A stretch of 64,000 nt of DNA from Gammaproteobacteria bacterium (GTDB lineage: Bacteria; Pseudomonadota; Gammaproteobacteria; Tenderiales; Tenderiaceae): the NCBI GenBank assembly GCA_016200485.1, contig JACQEP010000022.1, positions 1 to 64,000 of the forward strand, written 5' to 3'. Below are positions 47,455-55,041 of the stretch, one piece after another. Made by a program: the position numbers and the translations under genes. Each line of letters begins with the position of its first letter. Position 1 is the first letter of the stretch. The notes under the pieces are model-generated. The model had not been told where the DNA came from. It saw only the letters and a program-made list of their open reading frames with translations, and searched no databases.

Positions 47455-48567
47455 ATGGGAGAGACAGCCATGGGGCCGATCAGCCAGTCTGCAATGAACC
47501 TGCGGGATAATGCGTTGGAAACCACGTCTAATCAAAATTTAACTTCACCGCTGCCCCCGCTGCAGGATCAGTTCGGTAGAACTTTCGACTATGTCCGGAT
47601 TGCTGTAACCGAAAAGTGTAACCTGCGTTGCACCTATTGCATGCCTGAGGAAGGTGTTGATTTCAAAGGCAAGGAGCAGATCCTGTCGGGCGAAGAAATT
47701 CTTCGTATAATCAACGTGTTGGCTAGGATGGGGGTGAAGAAAGTACGTTATACTGGAGGTGAGCCGACGGTTCGCAAGGACATCGTTGAGCTGGTGGCAG
47801 GCGCTGTCGCGACCCCGGGTGTCAAATCGGTGCACATGACCACCAATGGCCTGTTATTTGATCGTTATGCCGATAAGCTGCTTGCTGCGGGGTTGACCGG
47901 CGTTAACATTAGTCTCGACACCCTTGATGCGGAAAAATTTGTCCGTATCACGCGCCGCGAAGGCGTAGAAAAAGTCATGGATGCCATAGACTTGGCGATC
48001 GCTACGGGATTCCCCCGTGTCAAGATCAATGTGGTGCTAATGCGCGGTTTCAACGAGGATGAATTGAGTCAATTCACCGAGTTGGCGCGAGATAAGAAAC
48101 TGACCGTTCGTTTTATCGAGTTTATGCCTTTCGACGCTCATCAAATCTGGGAGTCGGGGGTGCATTTCGCCAGCGCCGAGAGCTTGGTCAATCAGATCGA
48201 AAGCATGTACCCCGGTATTCAGCCGGCACCGGGAACCCGTACCGAGCACCATATCTTCCAGGCCCCTGGCCACAAGGGTAAAATCGCCGTTATTCCTGCC
48301 TTTACCCGTAGCTTATGTGGTAATTGTTCGCGGATACGTGTGACCGCCGATGGTAAAATTCGCAATTGTCTATACTCCGATCAGGAGTACGACCTGCGGG
48401 AATTGATCCGTGCCAACGGCAGTGATGATGAACTCATCGCCGTGTTCCGCAAGGCCTTCTCCGAAAAGGCGAAGGATGGTTTCGAGGCGAAAAAGGCCTC
48501 CGTGGCTGCCCAGCAGGTGAACATCAAGGATATCGGTCGGGTCAGCATGACCCAGATCGGGGGTTAA
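47455..48567 (+). CDS. moaA: GTP 3',8-cyclase MoaA
   Basis: MoaA is the radical-SAM enzyme that starts molybdenum cofactor synthesis from GTP. The N-terminal cluster motif CNLRCTYCMPEEG and the C-terminal second cluster (CGNCSRIRVTADGKIRNC) are both present, as is the terminal Gly-Gly. The 370-residue length from 47455 includes about 40 extra N-terminal residues; other in-frame starts are GTG 47446 and ATG 47470 and 47494. It heads moaA-moaC-moaD-moaE. Confidence 0.96.
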   Translation: MGETAMGPISQSAMNLRDNALETTSNQNLTSPLPPLQDQFGRTFDYVRIAVTEKCNLRCTYCMPEEGVDFKGKEQILSGEEILRIINVLARMGVKKVRYTGGEPTVRKDIVELVAGAVATPGVKSVHMTTNGLLFDRYADKLLAAGLTGVNISLDTLDAEKFVRITRREGVEKVMDAIDLAIATGFPRVKINVVLMRGFNEDELSQFTELARDKKLTVRFIEFMPFDAHQIWESGVHFASAESLVNQIESMYPGIQPAPGTRTEHHIFQAPGHKGKIAVIPAFTRSLCGNCSRIRVTADGKIRNCLYSDQEYDLRELIRANGSDDELIAVFRKAFSEKAKDGFEAKKASVAAQQVNIKDIGRVSMTQIGG

Positions 48568-48649
48568 AGATTAAGGTTCCTGGCGCCCATAGTCTGTGCA
48601 TGCCGCGGGTGGCGCCTTTATGTTTTTTTAGGAAAGTGAGAGCTAATTG

Positions 48650-49135
48650 ATGAGCGAATTTACCCATTTTAATGCCGCTGGCGATGCGCACATGGTTGAT
48701 GTTGGCACCAAGTCTGAAACCGTGCGTGAAGCGACGGCTGAAGGCCGCATCTTCATGGAAGCCGAAACGTTGAAGAAAATCATGGAAGGCAGCCACAAGA
48801 AGGGTGACGTGCTGGGGATTGCCCGCGTTGCCGGAATCATGGGCGCCAAGCGCACACCGGATATTATTCCGCTTTGCCATCCGATCATGATCACAGCCGT
48901 TGATTTGCAGTTGACGGCTGAGCCGGAGCAAAACTCTGTCTATTGCGAAGCGACTGTCCGTTGCAAAGGGCAAACTGGCGTTGAAATGGAAGCATTAACT
49001 GCAGTTCAGGTCGCGCTGCTGACCATCTATGACATGTGTAAAGCGGTTGACCGCGGCATGGTGATGGAAGGTATTGGTCTGACCGCGAAATCAGGTGGCA
49101 AGTCTGGCACCTGGCGCCGCACGGCTAGCGCATAA
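48650..49135 (+). CDS. moaC: Cyclic pyranopterin monophosphate synthase MoaC
   Basis: MoaC converts the MoaA product to cyclic pyranopterin monophosphate. The 161 residues start [18 protein letters not shown], with IPLCHPIMI and [25 protein letters not shown], the conserved active-site segments. The gene is 82 bases after moaA and 14 before moaD. Confidence 0.97.
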   Translation: MSEFTHFNAAGDAHMVDVGTKSETVREATAEGRIFMEAETLKKIMEGSHKKGDVLGIARVAGIMGAKRTPDIIPLCHPIMITAVDLQLTAEPEQNSVYCEATVRCKGQTGVEMEALTAVQVALLTIYDMCKAVDRGMVMEGIGLTAKSGGKSGTWRRTASA

Positions 49136-49149
49136 GGCGAGGTGAGATC

Positions 49150-49386
49150 ATGAATATTAAGGTTCGTTATTTCGCCAGTCTGCGTGACAAGATGGGGCGT
49201 GCCGAGGATAGTATCGCGCTGAGCGGTAAAACCGCGACGGTCGCCGAATTGTGGGGCAAGATTTCCGGCGGCCAGCCGTTGCCGGACAGTACGCTGATCG
49301 CGATCAATATGGAATATACCGACGCCAAGGCCACGATCAAGGAAGGCGACGAAGTGGCGTTTTTCCCGCCCGTGACTGGAGGTTAA
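49150..49386 (+). CDS. moaD: Molybdopterin synthase sulfur-carrier subunit MoaD
   Basis: A 78-residue ubiquitin-like protein ending in VTGG, where the terminal glycine is adenylated and thiocarboxylated, then donates sulfur to the pterin. It starts MNIKVRYFASLRDKMGRAED and is 3 bases upstream of moaE. Confidence 0.96.
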   Translation: MNIKVRYFASLRDKMGRAEDSIALSGKTATVAELWGKISGGQPLPDSTLIAINMEYTDAKATIKEGDEVAFFPPVTGG

Positions 49387-49389
49387 AGC

Positions 49390-49869
49390 ATGAAAGTCAT
49401 CGTCCAAGAAACGCCGTTTGATCCATATCGTGAAGTGGCTGCCTTTCAGGATACCTTGCCGCATGGCAAGCATGGCGGTGTCGTTTCCTTTGTCGGCACC
49501 ATGCGCGATTTCAATGAAGGTCAGAATGTGACCTCGATGATCTTGGATCACTATCCAGGCATGACTGAAAAGCACATCGAGCGTGTTTGTGAAGAAGCCG
49601 CGGAACGCTGGGAAATTATTGACAGCCTGGTCGTGCATCGTTATGGCGAGATGTTCCCCAATGATCCGATCGTGCTGGTGGCCGTGTGGTCGGCGCATCG
49701 TGCCAATGCCTTCGATGCCTGCCGTTTCATTATCAACTATCTCAAGGAGCGCGCGCCGTTCTGGAAGTGCGAAACCGATCGTAATGGCGGGCGGCACTGG
49801 GTTGAGCACAACTCGAAAGATCCCAAGGCCGAAGTGACCGATGCCAAGCCGGTCAAGCGATCAGCTTAA
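49390..49869 (+). CDS. moaE: Molybdopterin synthase catalytic subunit MoaE
   Basis: The 159-residue catalytic partner of MoaD. The segments HGGVVSFVGTMRDFNEG, LDHYPGMTEKHIE, VHRYGEMFPNDPIVLVAVWSAHR and LKERAPFWKCE are the conserved blocks, including the lysines that bind the pterin. A stem-loop with a short T-run lies at 49878-49910. Confidence 0.97.
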   Translation: MKVIVQETPFDPYREVAAFQDTLPHGKHGGVVSFVGTMRDFNEGQNVTSMILDHYPGMTEKHIERVCEEAAERWEIIDSLVVHRYGEMFPNDPIVLVAVWSAHRANAFDACRFIINYLKERAPFWKCETDRNGGRHWVEHNSKDPKAEVTDAKPVKRSA

Positions 49870-49877
49870 ATCAATCT

Positions 49878-49910
49878 CCAGGGCGGACTTCAGGTCCGCC
49901 CTGGCCTTTC
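49878..49910 (+). terminator. Hairpin ending the moa operon
   Basis: Eleven-base-pair stem CCAGGGCGGAC/GTCCGCCCTGG with a five-base loop, followed by CCTTTC. The U-tract is short, so it is a moderate terminator. Confidence 0.6.
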
Positions 49911-49936
49911 TGCACCACAGCGGTTAGATTTCTCTA

Positions 49937-50602
49937 ATGCGTGAAAAAGAACCCAGTACCCGTATTCTTTACGTGCGACATGGCGAGACGGATTTTCCAT
50001 TGGATCGCATTTATTGCGACAGCATTGAAGATCCGCCGCTGAACGCTCGTGGACAGGTGCAGGCGGCTACTACTGCCGAGGCGTTGCGGGTACATTCTGT
50101 GGACCAAATCTATTCCAGTCCGAGCCAGCGGACGCGAATGACTGCCGCTGCAATTGCAGCACCTAAGGGGTTGGCGGTCAATCTCGATCCGGGTTTGGTC
50201 GAGCGTCATTTCGGGATCTGGGAGGGGCTCTATTTTGATGAAATCGAGCGCCAGTATCCCGAGGAATATCAGTGTTGGAAACGGGATCAGGCGGCCTTCC
50301 AGCCGTCGCAGGGCGAGTCCATGTACGCCTTGGTCGAGCGCACTGAGGCGGTGATAAAGCGCTTGGTGGAGACCCATCGCGGCCAAACACTCGTGGTCGT
50401 GACCCATGTCGGCCCGATCCGGGCCTTGGTGGCTGAAGCTATCGGGTTGCCCTTGGCAGCTTACCGGCAGCTCCGGATTGATCCGGCCTCGGTAACTTGT
50501 GTGGATTATGGAGTTAAAGGTAATAATTTGATTTTTTTGAATTTTCATTCTCGTCATGGCATGGGGGTAGAGCCAATGCCGCTGTTGGGAGAAAAAGGTT
50601 GA
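49937..50602 (+). CDS. Histidine phosphatase family protein (CobC/PGM-like)
   Basis: A 221-residue phosphoglycerate-mutase-fold phosphatase. The catalytic RHGE occurs in ILYVRHGETDFPL, the second His in VVVTHVGPIRALV, and the conserved Arg/Glu in SPSQRTRMTA and ERHFGIWEG. Family members include alpha-ribazole phosphatase, fructose-2,6-bisphosphatases and general acid phosphatases; the sequence alone does not choose. It follows the moa operon terminator by 27 bases. Confidence 0.85.
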   Translation: MREKEPSTRILYVRHGETDFPLDRIYCDSIEDPPLNARGQVQAATTAEALRVHSVDQIYSSPSQRTRMTAAAIAAPKGLAVNLDPGLVERHFGIWEGLYFDEIERQYPEEYQCWKRDQAAFQPSQGESMYALVERTEAVIKRLVETHRGQTLVVVTHVGPIRALVAEAIGLPLAAYRQLRIDPASVTCVDYGVKGNNLIFLNFHSRHGMGVEPMPLLGEKG

Positions 50603-50787
50603 AATCATTTCCATCATTTTTACTGGAAAAGGCTAAAGTTCTAATCTTGGATGGCCGATAACCTTATAGGAAAGCAGGGCAAGCGGATCTGATCCGCAGG
50701 CCGGAGCGTTATGGTAGGGATGTTGGAGGTCGAGGCTTGGATTGGCCTGCGCCACCCAATATGTATAGCATGTGGGCGTGGAAGCGC

Positions 50788-50889
50788 TTGACAGATTCAA
50801 GGATGGTGTTATACATTGTTGTACGGGGGTAGGCCCCGTAGTATTCTGTTGTGCAACAGTTGACCGTATTGCTGCACGGGTGGTATAAA
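50788..50889 (+). promoter_or_regulatory. Tandem promoters of the secreted-protein gene
   Basis: P1: TTGACA at 50788-50793 and TATACA at 50810-50815 (16-base spacer). P2: TTGACC at 50860-50865 and TATAAA at 50884-50889 (18-base spacer). The P1 -10 box is part of GTTATACAT (50808-50816), which recurs in the operator at 53017-53045. Upstream of P2 is a perfect dyad CTGTTGTGCAACAG (50846-50859). A hairpin TACGGGG/CCCCGTA lies at 50822-50840. I see no gene between 50603 and 50959. Confidence 0.6.
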
Positions 50890-50959
50890 GTTCTCGGTAG
50901 GGTTTAGGAGGGGATGCGGCGCCATCTCCGTAAGCGTGTGAAGTTTAGGAGGCTATAAA

Positions 50960-51889
50960 ATGCGTAATATTATGAAAGCGGCGACCTCCATCGGTTCTGC
51001 AGCCCTGGTACTTTCCGGGGTAGCGATGGCGGCTGCTCCTACGACGGCTAATTTTGATCAATGGTCTGTGTCTACCGGCACGATTGGCGCGGCTTGCCCA
51101 ACAGGCTTTACCTGTGGCACCGCAGTGACGGGTGATGGTTTCTTTCAGCGTCAAATTGTTGATACGACGGCTGGTGGTAAGACTTATTTCCAGACAATCA
51201 TCACCGATACGGGTGCAACGGCTACCCAGCCTAATCTGGCTAACCTGACGTTCGGTGACGAAAGCTTTGTCCAGACTCAAAATACCGCTGGCGGTATTTT
51301 GGACAAGCAACGTTTGAAAGAAGTGTCGGGTGCTGACACCTTCGGTGGCAGCACGTCCATCCAGTCTGGTTGGGCGGGTGCTCTTGTTAATCTGGGACAA
51401 AGCCTGAAAAATACTTCTGGTAGCGGTTTCCGTACCGACTTCTTCTATGAAGCCGATACTGCGAACCTGACCGCTGGTGTACCGAACAACATGAAGATGA
51501 AGGTTGCCAGCCGTGTTGGTTTGACGGGTACAGCGGCTCTGGGCACCGATCAGATCTGGCAGGCAGCGCCTACCGGTATCGACTGGCAGGAGTTCCTATT
51601 GGCTGAAGCCAAGGGTACCTACATTTCTGCGAATGGTACTCTGAATCTGGCAGGTGCTACGCCGGCGACTTCGATTACCTATACTACGGGTAACGATATC
51701 AAGGGTGTTTATGTCGGTCAGAACATGAATGCGACCGTGGGCCAGGAGTTTGGTTATCAGAACTTTGATAACGTCAGCGATGCGCTGGCTCTGATCAGCA
51801 AGTTCGGTCTGACAGCAGGTTCGGCGGTTGGTCCAAGTGGTTGGCCGGCTGTGTTTGGCAGCACTGCGACCGACGGTACTGGCTTCTAA
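50960..51889 (+). CDS. Secreted protein of unknown function
   Basis: A 309-residue exported protein with a signal peptide (MKAATSIGSAALVLSGVAMAA). The mature part is rich in Thr, Gly, Ala and Asn with very few charged residues, contains two cysteines (CPTGFTCG) and repeated short strands such as TGDGFFQRQIV and GGKTYFQTIITD. The layout suggests an extracellular or surface beta protein; I do not recognise the family. It ends ATDGTGF without a lipobox. It has a strong ribosome-binding site (GGAGG), two promoters and a strong terminator, so it is probably expressed highly and alone. The genes downstream look like an envelope transport system. Confidence 0.75.
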   Translation: MRNIMKAATSIGSAALVLSGVAMAAAPTTANFDQWSVSTGTIGAACPTGFTCGTAVTGDGFFQRQIVDTTAGGKTYFQTIITDTGATATQPNLANLTFGDESFVQTQNTAGGILDKQRLKEVSGADTFGGSTSIQSGWAGALVNLGQSLKNTSGSGFRTDFFYEADTANLTAGVPNNMKMKVASRVGLTGTAALGTDQIWQAAPTGIDWQEFLLAEAKGTYISANGTLNLAGATPATSITYTTGNDIKGVYVGQNMNATVGQEFGYQNFDNVSDALALISKFGLTAGSAVGPSGWPAVFGSTATDGTGF

Positions 51890-51917
51890 GCTAGGCTGTA
51901 GATATAGGTGGTATCAG

Positions 51918-51949
51918 AGAGAGGGGCGTTATGCCCCTCTCTTTTTTTA
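51918..51949 (+). terminator. Strong terminator after the secreted-protein gene
   Basis: Stem AGAGAGGGGC-GTTAT-GCCCCTCTCT at 51918-51942 followed by TTTTTTT. It lies 29 bases past the stop codon. Confidence 0.92.
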
Positions 51950-52049
51950 TGAAATAAAGATAGATATAGTGGCCATTGTTGGCGATGGCAATTTTGACGG
52001 TTGTCCGTGTGGATGAGTAATGAATTTCAGATTGGCAAAGGGAGGGGCG

Positions 52050-52868
52050 ATGATACAAGTCTTGGGTAATATTCGAGGAAGTCTGTCGCTGCTATTGTGC
52101 TTGTCTCTGGTAGAGGTGGCGATGGCGGCTGATCCAACGGCGAATGATATTGTGCAGCAATGTGAGTACAAAAGCGCGGGGCCTGATAATACTTCGCAGC
52201 TGAGTATTACTCTAATCGATAAGGATGGCAGTGAACGTAAGAACGTCTATCGTCGACTGTGGAAGAATTATCGTGAGGCGGGTGGCGAGGTGGCGGATAA
52301 GATGGTGTTGATGACTGAATTTCCGCCAGATGCTCGCGGCACCGGTTTTTTGCGCTGGGGTTATTTGGCAGCCAGTGGCAAAATGGCAGATCAATGGTTG
52401 TATTTACCGCAACTGCGCAAGATTCGTCGCGTTTCTGTGCGTGATCCTGGAGATAGCTTTTTGGGTTCCGATTTGACCTATGGCGATATCGATGATCGGC
52501 CAGTAACGGCTGATACCCATACCTTGCTTCGGGTGGAGAATCTCGGTGGTCAGCCGCACTATGTAGTGGAGAGTGTGCCTAAAGAAGCGAACTCTCTCTA
52601 TAGCAAACGTGTGTCGTGGTATGCCAAGGGGCAGAATTGGGCGGGTTGCGTACGCCAGAAGACCGATTATTTCGATCGTCAGGGGATGTTGCTAAAAACG
52701 GCTACACTGAAGTGGCAGCAGGTGGGAAAGGCATGGGCCTGGGACCGGGTGCAGGTAGAAAACGTACAGACGCGCCACAAGTCGTTGTTTGAAGTCACTG
52801 ATGTAAAGGTGGGGGTCGGGTTGGAGGATCGCCAGTTTACGGAGCGAGAGCTGCAAAAAGGTGGTTAA
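52050..52868 (+). CDS. LolA-like outer-membrane lipoprotein-sorting protein
   Basis: A 272-residue periplasmic protein. The start MIQVLGNIRGS has a strong ribosome-binding site (GGGAGGGG) and yields a signal peptide ending VAMA; an earlier in-frame ATG at 52020 has none. The mature part fits the LolA-like (PF17131-type) fold: an alpha/beta half-barrel with DQWLYLPQLRKIRRVSVRDPGDSFLGSDLTYGDI. Such proteins accompany MMPL/RND exporters and DUF1302-type barrel proteins and are thought to carry a lipid-like cargo across the periplasm. A terminator follows at 52897-52928. Confidence 0.8.
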   Translation: MIQVLGNIRGSLSLLLCLSLVEVAMAADPTANDIVQQCEYKSAGPDNTSQLSITLIDKDGSERKNVYRRLWKNYREAGGEVADKMVLMTEFPPDARGTGFLRWGYLAASGKMADQWLYLPQLRKIRRVSVRDPGDSFLGSDLTYGDIDDRPVTADTHTLLRVENLGGQPHYVVESVPKEANSLYSKRVSWYAKGQNWAGCVRQKTDYFDRQGMLLKTATLKWQQVGKAWAWDRVQVENVQTRHKSLFEVTDVKVGVGLEDRQFTERELQKGG

Positions 52869-52896
52869 CAGGCGGTGAGCATGAGCTAGTCCAAGG

Positions 52897-52928
52897 CGCC
52901 GTTCAGGATTTTCTGGACGGCGTTTTTT
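52897..52928 (+). terminator. Terminator after the LolA-like gene
   Basis: Stem CGCCGT-CAG with CTG-ACGGCG (one mismatch) and a six-base loop at 52897-52922, followed by TTTTTT. Confidence 0.85.
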
Positions 52929-53016
52929 ATTTGATGTATAACATTACTTATAATAAAAAGTCCTTTAAGGACGATTGGTTATCGCTGCGTGGGTAGTTGA
53001 GCTTGACTTCGCGATG

Positions 53017-53045
53017 ACACATGTATAACATTGTTACACATGTGT
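53017..53045. promoter_or_regulatory. Palindromic operator upstream of the RHH regulator gene
   Basis: A near-perfect 29-base palindrome: arms ACACATGTATAAC and GTTACACATGTGT with one mismatched pair. A -10-like TATAAC (53024-53029) with -35-like TTGACT (53003-53008) falls inside it, so binding would block transcription. The core ATGTATAACATT also occurs at 52934-52945, and its reverse GTTATACAT at 50808-50816. Confidence 0.65.
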
Positions 53046-53090
53046 TTGACATGGGTATATGGATGCCCTATGACACGGAGGACAAGGCCA

Positions 53091-53501
53091 ATGAGTAATC
53101 AAATACCCAATCCTGGGAAAATCATGCGGGAGCGTGCGCTCTCCATGGCAATGAAGCGTAAAGAAGAATACCTTGGGGCACGCGTGCCGCGCGAATTACG
53201 GGATCGCGTGTTACAACGATCCAAAGACCTGGGGATACCGGTTTCAATCCTGATTCGCAATATTCTGGAAGAAGCCTTTAAGGAGGCAGAAGCCGCAATG
53301 ACGTCTGGGCAGACGGTGGCAGAGAGTGGCGGCAGGGATGATAGATTTGCGGCTGTTTTGGGCTGGGAAAAGATGGTACTGAATCGCAATGTTGTATGTT
53401 CCGGGTGCAGTATTTCGTTGCATGCGGGGCAGAGCGTGACTTTGGGGCTGGGGGCAGGTGAGCTCATTGTGTTGTGTGATAAGTGCAAGAGCCGCATCTG
53501 A
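53091..53501 (+). CDS. Ribbon-helix-helix regulator with C-terminal zinc ribbon
   Basis: A 136-residue protein. Residues 27-67 (EYLGARVPRELRDRVLQRSKDLGIPVSILIRNILEEAF) form a ribbon-helix-helix DNA-binding unit of the CopG/Arc type. The C-terminal 35 residues hold two Cys pairs (Cys103/Cys106 and Cys129/Cys132), a zinc-ribbon-like knuckle pair. I do not know this exact two-domain family. GGAGG precedes ATG 53091; a longer frame to 53031 lacks a good start. A palindrome just upstream suggests autoregulation. It lies in front of the barrel-exporter genes. Confidence 0.75.
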   Translation: MSNQIPNPGKIMRERALSMAMKRKEEYLGARVPRELRDRVLQRSKDLGIPVSILIRNILEEAFKEAEAAMTSGQTVAESGGRDDRFAAVLGWEKMVLNRNVVCSGCSISLHAGQSVTLGLGAGELIVLCDKCKSRI

Positions 53502-53531
53502 TGCGCTAAATGAGGGTGGTGGTGGTCACGA

Positions 53532-55001
53532 GTGTTACGGCAATTACTGATATCTTTTCTTGCGGCGGGATTGCTGATGGCCGGGACGATACACGCCCAA
53601 GAGAGCGCGTTCAGTTCCGGCGGCAGTGATTTATTTGGCACGCAACTCGATCTTGAGCAAGATACAAGTGTTTGGTCGAAAATTCGGCTGAGCGGTTATC
53701 TAAAAAATGAAACTGCGTATCGAATGCGTGAGCCGCGCTCGATTACCAAAATTCGCAATATAGCTTACGCCAATGTTCAGTATCCCTATAGCGACACGGT
53801 GAACCTTACCTATTCGGGGTGGGCTTACTATGACCTCGCCTACGATTTGTTCAATTACGAAACCATCGCTGCGCGTTTGGAGCGTAATCAAAATGAGCCG
53901 TTGGCTTTCGTTAAAAATCTTTCCCACGAAAAAGACTCGCCAGTAATTGCGACGCGTGAGATGTACATAGACGTCTCACACGGTTCGTGGGATGTGCGCG
54001 CGGGTAAACAATATGTGGTATGGGGTGTGCTAGAGGGGGTGCGGATTGTCGATGAAATCAATCCGATGGATTTCCGCGAACTGATCCTGCCCGATTTGCT
54101 TGATTACCGGATACCGCTCTGGACCTTTAAGTTGGATCACTACGCTGATGCAGGTAATTTTGAGTTATTGTTGATTCCGGATTTGAAATTTCATAAACCA
54201 GCGCCTCCTGGATCAGAATGGGAGTTATTGCAGGATGTGCCGGGGACGACGAAGCCGGAGTCGTGGAAGCTGGAGAATACAGAGATTGGTCTGCGCTGGT
54301 CGACGACCTGGCTCGATACCGAATTGGCATTAAGCTATTTCTATACTTGGGATGATTTTCCAGTCATCTTTCGCACAGTTAAAATTGACGGAACGATTCC
54401 AGCAGTATTTTTCCCAACCTATACACGAATCTCAATGTACGGCTTGACGGCTGTTCGGCAAATGGGAAATTACATTCTCAAGGGTGAGTTTGCTTATGTG
54501 ACCGATAAATTTTTCGGGCGGAGTAATACTGCTGATATCGACAAGGATGGTTATGTCGATACCAACGGTGAGGCGCAGAAAAATCATTTTCGCTGGGGGG
54601 GCGGTGTCGATTTTGTGATGATGGGCTGGGATGTGTCGCTTGGGATGATGCAGTGGATAGTGTTGGGATGGGAGCCGACGCTGATCCAGAAGCAGACGGA
54701 TACGTCCTATAATCTGTTCATGCGACGTGAGTTTCCTCAGTATTCGATGACGGCGCAGTTGCTCTTCATTTACTTACAGGGATTGAAGGAGACTTACTGG
54801 AAGCCGAAGGTGTTCTTCCAGGTGACGAACCGTTTTCAGGTTGCGGTGGGCATGGACATGTTTGATGGACGCGGGTCCGATTTCGGGACTTCCAGTGTAA
54901 CGGCGACGGGGCAGTTTAACAACTCGATTCAGGTGGCGCAGTTCCTGGGGAATTTTCATGATAACGATCGCGTCTTTGTTGAGTTTAAATACTCGTTCTA
55001 A
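53532..55001 (+). CDS. DUF1302-like outer-membrane beta-barrel protein
   Basis: A 489-residue barrel protein. Starts at GTG 53532 with a signal peptide (LISFLAAGLLMAGTIHA). The mature part has many amphipathic strands, the segment GKQYVVWGVLEGVRIVDEINPMDFRELILPD typical of DUF1302-like porin relatives, and ends VFVEFKYSF with the C-terminal Phe. DUF1302 barrels occur next to LolA-like and MMPL exporter genes in many proteobacteria. It is the first structural gene after the regulator, 30 bases downstream, and 40 bases before the exporter. Confidence 0.75.
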   Translation: MLRQLLISFLAAGLLMAGTIHAQESAFSSGGSDLFGTQLDLEQDTSVWSKIRLSGYLKNETAYRMREPRSITKIRNIAYANVQYPYSDTVNLTYSGWAYYDLAYDLFNYETIAARLERNQNEPLAFVKNLSHEKDSPVIATREMYIDVSHGSWDVRAGKQYVVWGVLEGVRIVDEINPMDFRELILPDLLDYRIPLWTFKLDHYADAGNFELLLIPDLKFHKPAPPGSEWELLQDVPGTTKPESWKLENTEIGLRWSTTWLDTELALSYFYTWDDFPVIFRTVKIDGTIPAVFFPTYTRISMYGLTAVRQMGNYILKGEFAYVTDKFFGRSNTADIDKDGYVDTNGEAQKNHFRWGGGVDFVMMGWDVSLGMMQWIVLGWEPTLIQKQTDTSYNLFMRREFPQYSMTAQLLFIYLQGLKETYWKPKVFFQVTNRFQVAVGMDMFDGRGSDFGTSSVTATGQFNNSIQVAQFLGNFHDNDRVFVEFKYSF

Positions 55002-55041
55002 GGTATCTTTGACGTTAAATTAACAATGGAATGTTAGATCA

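Noticed and set aside
47342-47497. 51-codon frame in the moaA leader
   Set aside because: It has a purine-rich upstream site but runs through two strong stems and into moaA. I treat it as part of the RNA structure unless translation is shown.
50603-50787. Possible small gene between the phosphatase and P1
   Set aside because: No frame with a start codon and ribosome-binding site of useful length is visible.
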